DNA from: Sycon ciliatum
Lineage: Eukaryota; Porifera; Calcarea; Leucosolenida; Sycettidae
Assembly: GCF_964019385.1 (NCBI RefSeq)
Contig: NC_088651.1
Span: 4,390,576-4,454,575 of the forward strand
DNA length: 64,000 nucleotides
Reading direction: 5' to 3'
The notes under the pieces are model-generated. The model was not told where the DNA came from and made no database searches. It saw only the letters and a list, made by a program, of their open reading frames with translations. Of the stretch, positions 32,583-42,287 are shown piece after piece (within the stretch, counting starts at the first letter, position 1; the number at the start of each line of letters is the position of its first letter). Both the position numbers and the translations under genes were made by a program.

Positions 32583-34804
32583 AAGAGAGCATGTCTGAGA
32601 ATACCAAAGTATGTGTGCAAGTGGATCTCTCCGATTTCGCTCAAAATTTGCAGGTAGGTTGCCTTTGGGGTGTGGATCGACTGTGCAAAGCCCTTGAAAA
32701 AGTTTCTGAAGGGAACCTTGAAATTTGCATACCCCTCAAAAATGGCCGAAATATCACATTATTTATGGGTCTAGAAACGAGTCACGCCACAGCGTATACG
32801 AACAAGCTATGAACAAAACTCCATCAAGCCAACATTGCCTCACCTTAGAAGAGTTCCTGGAGCAGTACCGCTTAGCCACGCCAGCATCCCAGAAGACGAG
32901 GTCCATCACCCCCTGACGCCACAAATGATCGTCTTGAAAATAGCCAATTTACAAGCGCTGGCAAAACAGCCAGCTACGTCCTCAATTGGCCACAACTATA
33001 CACCGGCAGATAGTAGAACACCTCTTCTAGCGCTGAGGACATGTCCCCCATCTTCCTTTTGGGGTTTTCTTGAAATAAACATTTTTGAATTTTTCCACTC
33101 GACCATGCTGAAATACGGCCAAAGTCATACCTGCGCAGGAAAGCTCGCCCCGTCGCGACGTCTCCTCAGCAATTTCTACTCCAACACTACTCCCAAGGCC
33201 GCAGAACAAAGTGTAGTTTTGACTCTGACAAGGAAAAGCAGCGGTGATCACTTGTCACTCCAAACGACAAGCTTCTCCTTGCGCCACCAATAATTTTTGT
33301 GCGACTGTTGATGCAAAAGTGACTGAAGGCCTGAGCGCAGTTTTTGAATTTTATTGCAAGATGCACGGTGAAATCACGTGCCTTGTGACGCAAGAATGCC
33401 AAGTCGCGTGGCCCACGGCTTACGAGATTTCAGAGTCACCTTCGTCAAGTGCGCTTGTTACTCGCCTTGAACGCCCGTTGCCGTTGGTCTGGAAGTCATC
33501 CCACTTGTGTTGTTACTGCGCTCAGCAACACGCTGGGAGTGTTGTAGGCCTACGAACCGGGACTTTCCCTGACCATGTAGGTCGAAGACCAGTGAAATGA
33601 TGATGAAATCACATTCTTTATGACGTAAGAAATCTCTCATGCAGTTCACGCGACAAGTGCGTGCAGTCAGTGCTACTCGCGTGCCAGTCAACACAGGGAC
33701 CGAGCTAGCCGCTTTTGTCGAGCATCGACATGAAAACAAGGGACTTTTACTGTTGGACTATGTTCGGGATTGCAGGAGGTAAGTGTGAAAGACGAATAAC
33801 TCTCCATGCTGTACGGGGCATATTTCAACGGCTTGCTGCCATTGCAACACTCCTAGGACAGTTTGTTGGGGTACTCAGCAGTTCAAGCAGGAAATGAAGC
33901 TCATCTTACCTCTGCCATCATGGTCTGTTCCGAGTAGCGTTCCAGGCACTTTCACGATCGTTGGCCGCGTATCGTGAAGCAGGAAGCGTCATCCTACGTC
34001 ACAGAGCACGCGATCTCACCGTGCATCTTGCAATAAAATTCAAAAACTGCGCTCAGGCCTTCAGTCACTTTTGCATCAACAGTCGCACAAAAAATTATTG
34101 GTGGCGCAAGGAGAAGCTTGTCGTTTGGAGTGACAAGTGATCACCGCTGCTTTTCCTTGTCAGAGTCAACACTATACTTTGTTCTGCGGCCTTGGGAGTA
34201 GTGTTGGAGTAGAAATTGCTGAGGAGACGTCGCGGAGGGGCGAGCTTTCCTGCGCAGGTATGACTTTGGCCGTATTTCAGCATGGTCGAGTGGAAAAATT
34301 CAAAAAAGTTTATTTCAAGAAAACCCCAAAAGGAAGATGGGAGACATGTCCTCAGCGCTAGAAGAGGTGTTCTACTATCTGCCGGTGTATAGTTGTGGCC
34401 AATTGAGGACGTAGCTGGCTGTTTTGCCAGCGCTTGTAAATTGGCTATTTTCAAGACGATCATTTGTGGCGTCAGGGGGTGATGGACCTCGTCTTCTGGG
34501 ATGCTGGCGTGGCTAAGCGGTACTGCTCCAGGAACTCTTCTAAGGTGAGGCAATGTTGGCTTGATGGAGTTTTGTTCATAGCTTGTTCGTATACGCTGTG
34601 GCGTGACTCGTTTCTAGACCCATAAATAATGTGATATTTCGGCCATTTTTGAGGGGTATGCAAATTTCAAGGTTCCCTTCAGAAACTTTTTCAAGGGCTT
34701 TGCACAGTCGATCCACACCCCAAAGGCAACCTACCTGCAAATTTTGAGCGAAATCGGAGAGATCCACTTGCACACATACTTTGGTATTCTCAGACATGCT
34801 CTCT
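32583..34804. mobile_element. Foldback DNA element with about 0.8-kb inverted arms
   Basis: The arms are 32583 to about 33390 and about 33996-34804, inverted and nearly identical, starting AAGAGAGCATGTCTGAG. The loop is about 600 bp. It sits inside a REP800 tail; the flanks read ...CACTTAA and TTAAAACACTG..., so a TTAA target duplication is possible but not certain. Each arm has the same inward-facing frames (32591-32812 and mirror). No transposase signature is visible in arms or loop. It is also present, cut by the window end, at 63521-64000. Confidence 0.75.
32591..32812 (+). CDS. Inward-facing ORF in foldback arm, unknown function
   Basis: The 73-codon frame starts at ATG 32591, just inside the element end, and reads MSENTKVCVQVDLSDFAQNL then LCKALEKVSEGNLEICIPLK. 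An identical frame lies in the other arm (34576-34797, minus strand). A second frame (32812-32916) follows. CAGGTAGGT at about 32652 resembles a splice donor, so this could be a first exon. I recognise no family. Confidence 0.35.
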   Translation: MSENTKVCVQVDLSDFAQNLQVGCLWGVDRLCKALEKVSEGNLEICIPLKNGRNITLFMGLETSHATAYTNKL

Positions 34805-34806
34805 TT

Positions 34807-34965
34807 AAAACACTGCACATTCTGTGGTCAGGGCGGGTTGAAGTCCTGATTATCACCAGCTGTGTGAAATCTCCATATCATTAACCAAGGTTTCACACAG
34901 CTGGTGATAATCAGGACTTCAACCTCCCCTGACCACAGAATGTGCAGTGTTAAGTGTCGTATTTA
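34807..34965. repeat. REP800 head/tail palindrome
   Basis: A tail fragment and truncated head ending at about 34868 are followed by their inverted copy, as at 13510, 24540 and 25740. It is cut at 34966 by the Helentron-like 5' end. Confidence 0.75.
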
Positions 34966-36317
34966 TTCCCGTAGCTATGCAGAAGACGTTACTTCAGTAA
35001 CGTCTGGCGCTAGCCAGGGTCCACACAGCTTTAATTTGGTGTTTGTTTGTTTGTTTGTTTGTTTGTGTCACGCCTGGCGCTATCCCGTATCTGTCCCGTA
35101 CCGTATCGCACAGCTGGCCATTTGCTGGCTCCCGTCCCTGTCCCGTACTGTACCGTATCATCAAACACAGATGGCTACAAACAGCTAGCCACAATATTAT
35201 GTACATGTATACGACTCCCTGTGTGTTGCAACTGTGCTTGAAGGGGACGGTTGCACTTTTCGTAGCTCCGTTTAATCTGAGGTTTCAGTCGTTCCTCTTA
35301 CTAGTCTTGCCAAGGGGGTGGCTCTGGGTCCACCAGAGTTGCCCCTGGCGTATTTCTGAATTTGCTGGGGCGAGGGTTCCGCGACGCCGTCGCCAAGGCA
35401 GTGTCTTTTCAGTCACGGCCGTTGTCGTCCTCGTCTCTCCATTCGCGGTGGTGTAGCTGACCCCCGAATGGTTTCAAACTGCGATGCTCGGAGGAGTACA
35501 GTGGTGGCAGAGGCATGAGCTGTGAGTGGAGACGGTTGCTGGAGATGGATGGTGATGCAGGGAGAAGAGTGAGGCTGCCTGACGCCGCGTGGGAAATTGT
35601 TTGAACCTGCAATTTCAGTTCGAGCGCGGTGGACTTCTAGACGATGTGTCCTCATGGCTGTTTTTCAACGCTTGGCCTATCGTTGATATCCCTGCGTGGG
35701 ATGTTCTTCCAGTGGAGTCCAGGTGGGACTTCGGGTGCCCACACTCCATCACCTGGTTGATTGTTTCGGAACTGCAAAAATAATTATTGTTTCCTATTGT
35801 GTGCGCATCTCTTGTCATCTCTCTTTTCTATACGTCGCACACCAGATGTACTACTACCGCCGCCTTTCTCTTGCTATCTCTCCCTGCTTGCTGTTTTTTT
35901 GTTTCTGTTGCCACTGTCCCTCATCATACCCATGCTCGGGTGGTGGGCGGCGTGACCCGTTAGGGTAGCTGCCAATACAGTACGACTCCCTGATGTATAG
36001 AGAGACTTTCTGGAAAGAAATAGGGAGACGAGGAGGAAATGAAATTAGAATGGATGTTAGTTGCCGAATAGGTAATAGGATGCGTCAGTAAAAACATACT
36101 TTGGAAGAGACATCCCGTCGTCTCCAAAATAGGCGTGAACGGGCGAGTCAGCGCCGGTCACAGGAAACGTCGGCAGAGAGATCCCGTCGACTCCAGAACG
36201 CGCGTGCTCGGCAGAGTCAGCGCCGTTCCAGGAAACATTTCCATCAGTTCCCACAACATGCACAATGAGCTAAGTAACAAAGCATAGCGTAGGGCCCTGA
36301 GCTTCCAAGCTCTCTCG
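34966..36317 (+). mobile_element. Helentron-like element with a nested 759-bp insertion
   Basis: The 5' end TTCCCGTAGCTATGCAG is followed by a hairpin ACGTTACT-TC-AGTAACGT (34985-35002). The 3' end has the short inverted motif GCATAGCGTAGGG, then hairpin GAGCTTCCAAGCTC (36299-36312), then CTCTCG. An internal inverted repeat placed before the 3' hairpin is the asymmetric arrangement of Helentrons (Helitron2). 36088-36240 encodes Arg-rich repeats (RSRRLQN, RRSQETS). Confidence 0.65.
35222..35980. mobile_element. Unclassified insertion with 12-bp TSD
   Basis: TACGACTCCCTG flanks it at 35210-35221 and 35981-35992, and the other Helentron-like copies have one such site. A frame at 35620-35783 (LFFNAWPIVDIPAWDVLPVE) has no recognised match. 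A long TSD suggests a retroelement, perhaps a 5'-truncated LINE. Confidence 0.6.
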
Positions 36318-36989
36318 TTTGGTGTTTGTTTGTTTGTTTGTTTGTTTGTGTCACGGCTGGAGCTATCCCGTATCTGTCCCGTATCTGTCCCGTATCTGTG
36401 ACTACAAAGGCTCTACAGGATTGTACATAACAGCTGTCCACAATGTCCACAATATTTGCGGGCCCCTGCATCTGTCCCGTACCGTACCAATATTCGTCGT
36501 ATTATGTATACGACTCCCTGATGTAGAGGGAAATTTGGAAAGAAATAGGGAGACGTGGAGGAAATTAAATTAGAATAGACGCCGAATAGGTGATAGGATG
36601 CGTCAGCATGAACATACTTTGGAAGAGAGATCCCGTCGTCTCCAAAATAAACGTGAACGAGCGATTCAGCGCCGGTCACAGGAAACGTCGGAAGAGAGAT
36701 CCCGTCGACTCCAGAACGCCCGTGTTCGGCAGAGTCCGCCAGTCCCAGGCAACGTCAGGACAGACATCCCGTTGAGTCCAGAACGCCCGTGATCGGCAGA
36801 GTCTAAGCCGGTCCCAGGAAACGTCAGGACAGAGATCCCGTCGAGTCCAGAATGCCCGTGATCGGCATATACAGCGCCGGTCCCAGTAAACGTCAGGACA
36901 GACATCCCGTCGACGCGCAGAAAAACTAAATCTGCAGCCTATTTTGCCGTCGGACAGGATACGTATTTTAGGAAACTGTAAAGTTATGT

Positions 36990-37330
36990 AAGGCCATGGT
37001 AAAACATAAAGTTGATTCTCAGGTCATGAGCCTGTGACAATCGGTGCGAGCGAGCGATTTTTTATTTTAATTCCCACAATTTTTTTATTTCCAAAGATAG
37101 GGTCACACATGTGTACGTCACAGGTTCATAATTAATTTATAATTATTTTATTATTTAAGACAGGGAGTAGAAAAATACCGGTATTTTACTACTCCCGGAT
37201 TCATGCCTTTCGCATCGACCGTTTTCATGCACGCATATATGCATGCATAGAAATAAAAAAATCGTCGGTGCGCCGCCAAAAATCGGTGCGCGCGTACTTG
37301 AGAATCAAAGATAATTTTTACCATGGCCTA
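36990..37330. mobile_element. Small TIR element (MITE)
   Basis: The ends are inverted: AGGCCATGGTAAAA...GATTCTCAG at left and TTGAGAATC...TTTTTACCATGGCCT at right. Probable TA flanks. About 340 bp, no coding capacity. Confidence 0.55.
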
Positions 37331-37544
37331 ATGTCCAAATTTCGACGTGAGCAGCAGGTCACTCGCGTTGATTTTTCGACGTGCGAGCCAAATAACGCGA
37401 GCTGAACTTTCGCGTCGCAGACATCCCGTCGACGCGCAGAAAAACTAAATCTGCAGCCTCTTTTGCCGTCGGACAGGATACGTATTTTAGGAGACTGTAA
37501 AGTTAATGTGCTCCACAGGCAACCATGCATTCGGCGTCGTCATT

Positions 37545-38358
37545 AGAGAGGTTCCGGGGTACGATTTTCCGTGCCAAAATCTTTTTTTTTTCAAGTGAAA
37601 TGTTTTTATTAAACTCTCAAAATAGAAATGAAAAACGTAAAATGTTTGGCACCTATGAAGTCAGGGGATGGCCCACGCCTGGTAAAAAAACAATGAGGAG
37701 TTAAATACAAAGAAAACGAACTGAAAATACAAAAGTAAATGAAACACCATTACCAAAGAAACTGTACTGTATCATGTACACCGTTTATGGCACCAGGGCA
37801 CATTCAGCAGCCGCCAGCACAGCCGAACCAGACAGATGTCGAGGCGGGTTCCGACGGTGACCACGTAGACTGGAAACCATTGCCCGAACAAGGCAAAAGG
37901 AGATCTTCGCCCGTACAAAAGCCATCGTAACCGGGAAAGGCTCACAGCGCTTTTCACACAGCTTCACAGTTCCGTGCCAAAATCCGTATGGGCGCTACGG
38001 ATTTTTTCCAGGCGTGCTCCATACGATTTTTCGGTACGAGAATCCGTGTGGACTGGCTTTCATACGAACCATGCTTCGTATGGAGATTTTGCGTCATCGG
38101 GTGCAGAAAGATTTTTCGCGTACAAATTTGGTACGAGAAACATCGATTTTTCGCGGGAAGTTTTGATTTCGGTACAAATTTTCAAAATAAAAAGGCATAG
38201 CGCGGGAATGTGACGTGTTTGCGATCGTAGCCTAGGCAATGACGGCAAACACATAAGTTCCGTACCCCGGAACTTTTCACTGCTCGAAAACGACGTATAA
38301 AAAATCCGTAGAGCCTCCACGGATTTTGGCACGAAAAATCGTACTCCGGAACCTCCCT
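37545..38358. mobile_element. MITE with 37-bp TIRs and 3-bp TSD
   Basis: The left end AGAGAGGTTCCGGGGTACG and right end (inverted) AGGGAGGTTCCGGAGTACG match at about 34 of 37 positions. ATT flanks both sides (37542-37544, 38359-38361). The paralogous Helentron-like copy near 53018 lacks it (GTCGTCATTGGCTC), confirming the insertion. The interior repeats the phrase TGCCAAAATCCGTA and variants. No transposase. Confidence 0.8.
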
Positions 38359-39170
38359 ATTGGCTCAACAGGTCAATGTACATGTATTACTACAAAAAGG
38401 CCAGAAAATCCGATTACTGTATTAAAATCAACTAATTTTCGCTGGCGATTTAATTTCGCTGATTCCGACGCTTGGTACCAACCGGCCAAAGTAAATCGCA
38501 GGCCAAAGTTTGTCATAATTATAGGCAAATGCTGCATGATTGAGCAATGGATGCATGTGAGAGCAAAAATACTGATCGATTTCAAATTTGACGTGAAATT
38601 GCGCGTCACGTCGGAAATAACGTGCATCAACCCCTCTAATAGAGAGGTTTCTATTTCTCATCGGCAAACCAAAAGTAGATGATTATTAGAGAAATAACAA
38701 TCCGCAATAAATTCTGCAAATACTTTTGCCTAACTCATAACATTCAAACCGATTGAAACGCAACAATCAGGACTAGCCAGCAGATGATTGTACACTGAAG
38801 ACTTGCTACCACGAAACCTACGCACAACACTAACACTCTAACCGGCACTCTCACCATCACTCCCATCACTGCTCTCCGACTCACTGCTTCCTCCGCCGTC
38901 CGTTCCATCCTCCGCTTCCTCTGTTGTTGTTGTTGTTGTTTTCTTTATTTGAATTCGCTAAAACCAAACGGACAGAACTGTCCAGTGACAAGGGAGCGAA
39001 TGATGAGCGTCATAATCACTATGCATCAAAACATCTCAGGACAAAATGAGACAGACTATATTAAGGGAGGGTCTGCACAACACTTGTACATAAAGGGGAG
39101 TACGAGAACAAAGGCGCGGCAGAAGTCGAAGCAAGAAAGCAATCAACGCCAGAGATATTTTTGTCCACCA

Positions 39171-39174
<4 letters not shown>

Positions 39175-39232
<58 letters not shown>

Positions 39233-39262
39233 AGAGCGAGAGAGAGACAGAGAGAGAGAGAC
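39175..39262. repeat. (GA)n microsatellite in LINE 3' UTR
   Basis: Nearly pure GA dinucleotides on the plus strand (CT on the LINE sense strand). The Arg-Glu frame across it is a by-product. Confidence 0.95.
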
Positions 39263-39419
39263 TAACAAATGAGGGCTGAGACCTCTACAGCAGGGCTTTA
39301 CGTCTGAAAACAACCGCACGAATTAACAAGCAAGTTGTCAGAGAGCAGGGAGAGAGACCGGCAGGCAGGCCAACAGGCAGGCATATAATGAAAATATGGC
39401 GATAGTGATCCGTCTGACC

Positions 39420-42287
39420 TCAAGGGTTCATGCTGTGTGGAACAGCAGCAGTGCGAAATTGGGCCGGGTGCGGTATGGCCCGCACCTCGCTGGGCAACGC
39501 ATTCCAGAGCCTAGCTCCTTGGAACGCGAGACAACCCTTACCCAGCTCAGTGCGGGTTGGCGGTGGTCTTAGACCCATCGATGATTGCAGCCGAGTAGGA
39601 GCGCCACTGGTTGGTAGCAACAGCACTTGCAGTGTGGGGCTAGCACGGGAGTAGCGGCAGCGCCAAACCAGGAAGATGAGCTTCTGGATGAAGATCTCCC
39701 GGACACGGTAGGCGCCGAGTTGGACTAGCAGGTTTCTGGCAGAGGTGCGCGGCGAGCATCCGTACACAGCTCGAGCCGCACGATTCTGCAGAACTTGGAG
39801 ACGGTCCAGGTGCTTACCCGCCAGCGATGCTGAGAAGGCATTGGAGCCATATGAGAAATCAGGCATGATCACCGACTTGAAGTACTGGATGCGGCTTTGC
39901 ATGCTGAGGCAGCGGCGCATCCGCCACAGCACACCGACTTTCTTGGTGAGGCGGGCAACGCACCTATCCATCTGGGTGTTCCAAGACATGGCGCTGTCAA
40001 TGTGAACTCCGAGGTAGCGAGCAGAAGAGACAGATGGCAGCTTAGTCGCATGACACCATACGTCCAGTTCAGGTTGCGCTTCTAGCTTCCCAGCCGGTAC
40101 TACCAATGCCTGACTTTTTGATGCATTAAGGATCAAACCTCGCTGCTTCAGCCAGTCAGCAATGCATGTCACTGCTCTGGAGAGAGTGGCGGTCAGTTCC
40201 TGTTGTGTTGGGCGACTGCAGGTCAGTGCGATGTCATCTGCGAACTGGATGGACTCAGCTTGCTCGGCAACAAATGGTATGTCCCGGGTGTAAAGGCTGA
40301 ACAGCAGTGGACCTAATACCGACCCCTGTGGTACTCCACAGGAGCAGGCTGCCACTGTGCTAAGCTGGGATCCCAGCTGGACAATCTGGCAGCGATCAGA
40401 CAAGTATGACATGAGCCACTGGAGCGCTGTTCCAGTGACGCCCACACAGAAGAGATCTTCGACTAGTTGCTGGTGGCGAACCTTGTCGAACGCCTTCGAC
40501 ATATCCAGGAGGACCACACCCGTGAACATGCGGCGGTCTCTTGAGGCGAGGATCCTGTTTACCATCAGCACAAGGGCATCCTCCGTGGAATGTCCTGTCC
40601 GGAATGCAAACTGTGTGCTGGGCAGAGAACCAGCCATATCCAGAAAGGTGACAAGTGCCTTCTGCACCACCTTCTCTAGCAGCTTCGAGAGAATGGGGAG
40701 CAGGGACACAGGACGGAAATTGTTGGCGACAGATGGATCGCCAGCCTTGTGCAATGGGGTCACATATGCACGCTTAAAGCCAGCGGGTACAGTGCCGGAG
40801 GTCAGGGACGCATTGAAAAGTGCTGCAACTGATGGTGCTAGCAGGTCGGCACAGTACTTTAGAAGTAAGCCTGGGACGCCGTCGCTCCCAGTTGCTTTGC
40901 GCGGGTCGATGCGCTTCAAAAGCTGTTCAGCATCGCAGGCACGCACATGTTGGAATGAGGTCAGGGCAGACCGAGGCTGTGGTCCCTGAGGCATAGAGAG
41001 AACTGAAGGTCGAGCATCATCAGAGACTACCTTGCCAAACGTGGACGCAACATGTTCGATGTCGCATGTCGGCTGGATTGATTGTCTCTTGCGTCCAGTC
41101 ACAGTATTTAGGACTGACCATAACTTGCGTGGGTTCTGGCAATTATCTTGGCACTGACTTTGGAAGTACTGGTTGCGTTTGCACCTGTTTGTATTCGCAG
41201 CAACCGAGCGGGCACGTCTATATGCTGCGTGAGCTTCAGAGTTGGCTTTGTCAGCAAGCCACTTTCGATGCAGGCGACGCTTCAGCTGGTTTATCTTGTA
41301 TAGCTCTCTGTCAGACCATGGAGGATGGAGCTTGCCTGTCTTAATCTTGCATTGCTGCAATGGCGCATGCCTGTCGAGGACAGAAAGGAATCGTTGATGC
41401 CAGTGGTCCCACATGGCTTGCACATCAGAGTCTGGTGGGTACACATGAAGTTCAGCAGCAGCTAGGTCAAGTCGGAAGGCAACCAAGTCAATGTTATCTA
41501 AACGGCGACGCACACGCTGCTTGGGGATGTCTGGCCGGGCATGTCTTGCATTGAAGGTTGCTTCAACTCCAAAGTGGTCACTGAGTGTAAGCGGCAGGAC
41601 TCGGCAATCATGCAAATCCTTATCCTCTGTAGTCAGTATCAGGTCAATAGTAGTGCCAGCTGGACACGGAGGTGAGACTCGCGTAACGGAATGGACGATA
41701 TTAGTGAGGCCATATGCACCACAGAGATCCAGAAGGGGCTGGGCATGCTGTGGCTGGGAATGCGAGATATTGACATTGAAGTCACCCATCAATGTGACGG
41801 CTGAGGTAACCATAGCAGCTTGATGCAGCGATGCCTCAAGGGTGGACCAGTAGGAGACTGGCGCATCTGGTGGTCGGTATATGCAGCCAATTAAGTGATT
41901 GCCTGCCTTTCCATTTAGCTCAACCCACACTACCTCCGTGTCCCCTTGGTTGAGATCCGGCCGTGGTTTGATGGGCAAGTAGGACCGGTAAAAAATACAG
42001 ACGCCACCTCCTTTTCTCCCCTTTCGGTCATTTCTCACCAAACTGTATCCTTCAATGTTCACTTCTCCATCAGCTATAGACGCGTCCAGCCATGTCTCCG
42101 CAATCCCAACAACATCCCATGTCCTTTCCCTAATCAGAGCGGACAGCGTGTCTATCTTGTAGCGCAGGCTGCAGATGTTAAGGAATCCAATGGTGGTATG
42201 TGTTGAATGAGATTGTGGCAGTCTGTTAATAGATACGGTAGCAGCCTGAGGGTAGAACTCCCGCGCAACTGGATTTAGCTTACTCAT
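39420..42287 (-). CDS. LINE ORF2: APE endonuclease and reverse transcriptase
   Basis: This 955-residue frame has no stop. The apurinic-type endonuclease occupies about residues 33-245: LNICSL with Asn37, GIAETWLD with Glu64, GDFNVN (168-173), TTIDLIL (212-218) and SDH (236-238), all catalytic positions present. Reverse transcriptase follows at about 505-780: FRPVSLLPILSKLLEKV (524-540), QFAFRTGHSTEDAL, motif A LLDMSKAFD (593-601), GVPQGSVLGP (651-660) and FADD (682-685), and a C-terminal domain ending at HSMNP. Length and motifs fit CR1/L2-group ORF2. The product would nick target DNA and copy the RNA by target-primed reverse transcription. Its ATG overlaps the ORF1 stop, so translation is probably coupled to ORF1. 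Confidence 0.93.
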   Translation of the reverse strand: MSKLNPVAREFYPQAATVSINRLPQSHSTHTTIGFLNICSLRYKIDTLSALIRERTWDVVGIAETWLDASIADGEVNIEGYSLVRNDRKGRKGGGVCIFYRSYLPIKPRPDLNQGDTEVVWVELNGKAGNHLIGCIYRPPDAPVSYWSTLEASLHQAAMVTSAVTLMGDFNVNISHSQPQHAQPLLDLCGAYGLTNIVHSVTRVSPPCPAGTTIDLILTTEDKDLHDCRVLPLTLSDHFGVEATFNARHARPDIPKQRVRRRLDNIDLVAFRLDLAAAELHVYPPDSDVQAMWDHWHQRFLSVLDRHAPLQQCKIKTGKLHPPWSDRELYKINQLKRRLHRKWLADKANSEAHAAYRRARSVAANTNRCKRNQYFQSQCQDNCQNPRKLWSVLNTVTGRKRQSIQPTCDIEHVASTFGKVVSDDARPSVLSMPQGPQPRSALTSFQHVRACDAEQLLKRIDPRKATGSDGVPGLLLKYCADLLAPSVAALFNASLTSGTVPAGFKRAYVTPLHKAGDPSVANNFRPVSLLPILSKLLEKVVQKALVTFLDMAGSLPSTQFAFRTGHSTEDALVLMVNRILASRDRRMFTGVVLLDMSKAFDKVRHQQLVEDLFCVGVTGTALQWLMSYLSDRCQIVQLGSQLSTVAACSCGVPQGSVLGPLLFSLYTRDIPFVAEQAESIQFADDIALTCSRPTQQELTATLSRAVTCIADWLKQRGLILNASKSQALVVPAGKLEAQPELDVWCHATKLPSVSSARYLGVHIDSAMSWNTQMDRCVARLTKKVGVLWRMRRCLSMQSRIQYFKSVIMPDFSYGSNAFSASLAGKHLDRLQVLQNRAARAVYGCSPRTSARNLLVQLGAYRVREIFIQKLIFLVWRCRYSRASPTLQVLLLPTSGAPTRLQSSMGLRPPPTRTELGKGCLAFQGARLWNALPSEVRAIPHPAQFRTAAVPHSMNP

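Larger units (their letters stand above)
36318..38760 (+). mobile_element. Second Helentron-like copy, truncated both ends, with two nested MITEs
   Basis: It starts inside the (GTTT)n tract and runs through Arg-rich 69-bp repeats (36610-36930), then sequence matching 53100-52575 in inverted orientation. It stops at 38760, exactly where the large duplicated block begins. A MITE at about 36990-37330 is flanked by a duplicated segment (36905-36985 and 37420-37500), and another is at 37545-38358. Confidence 0.65.

Noticed and set aside
39175-39272. Arg/Glu-repeat protein frame
   Set aside because: It is a translation of the (GA)n microsatellite in the LINE 3' UTR.
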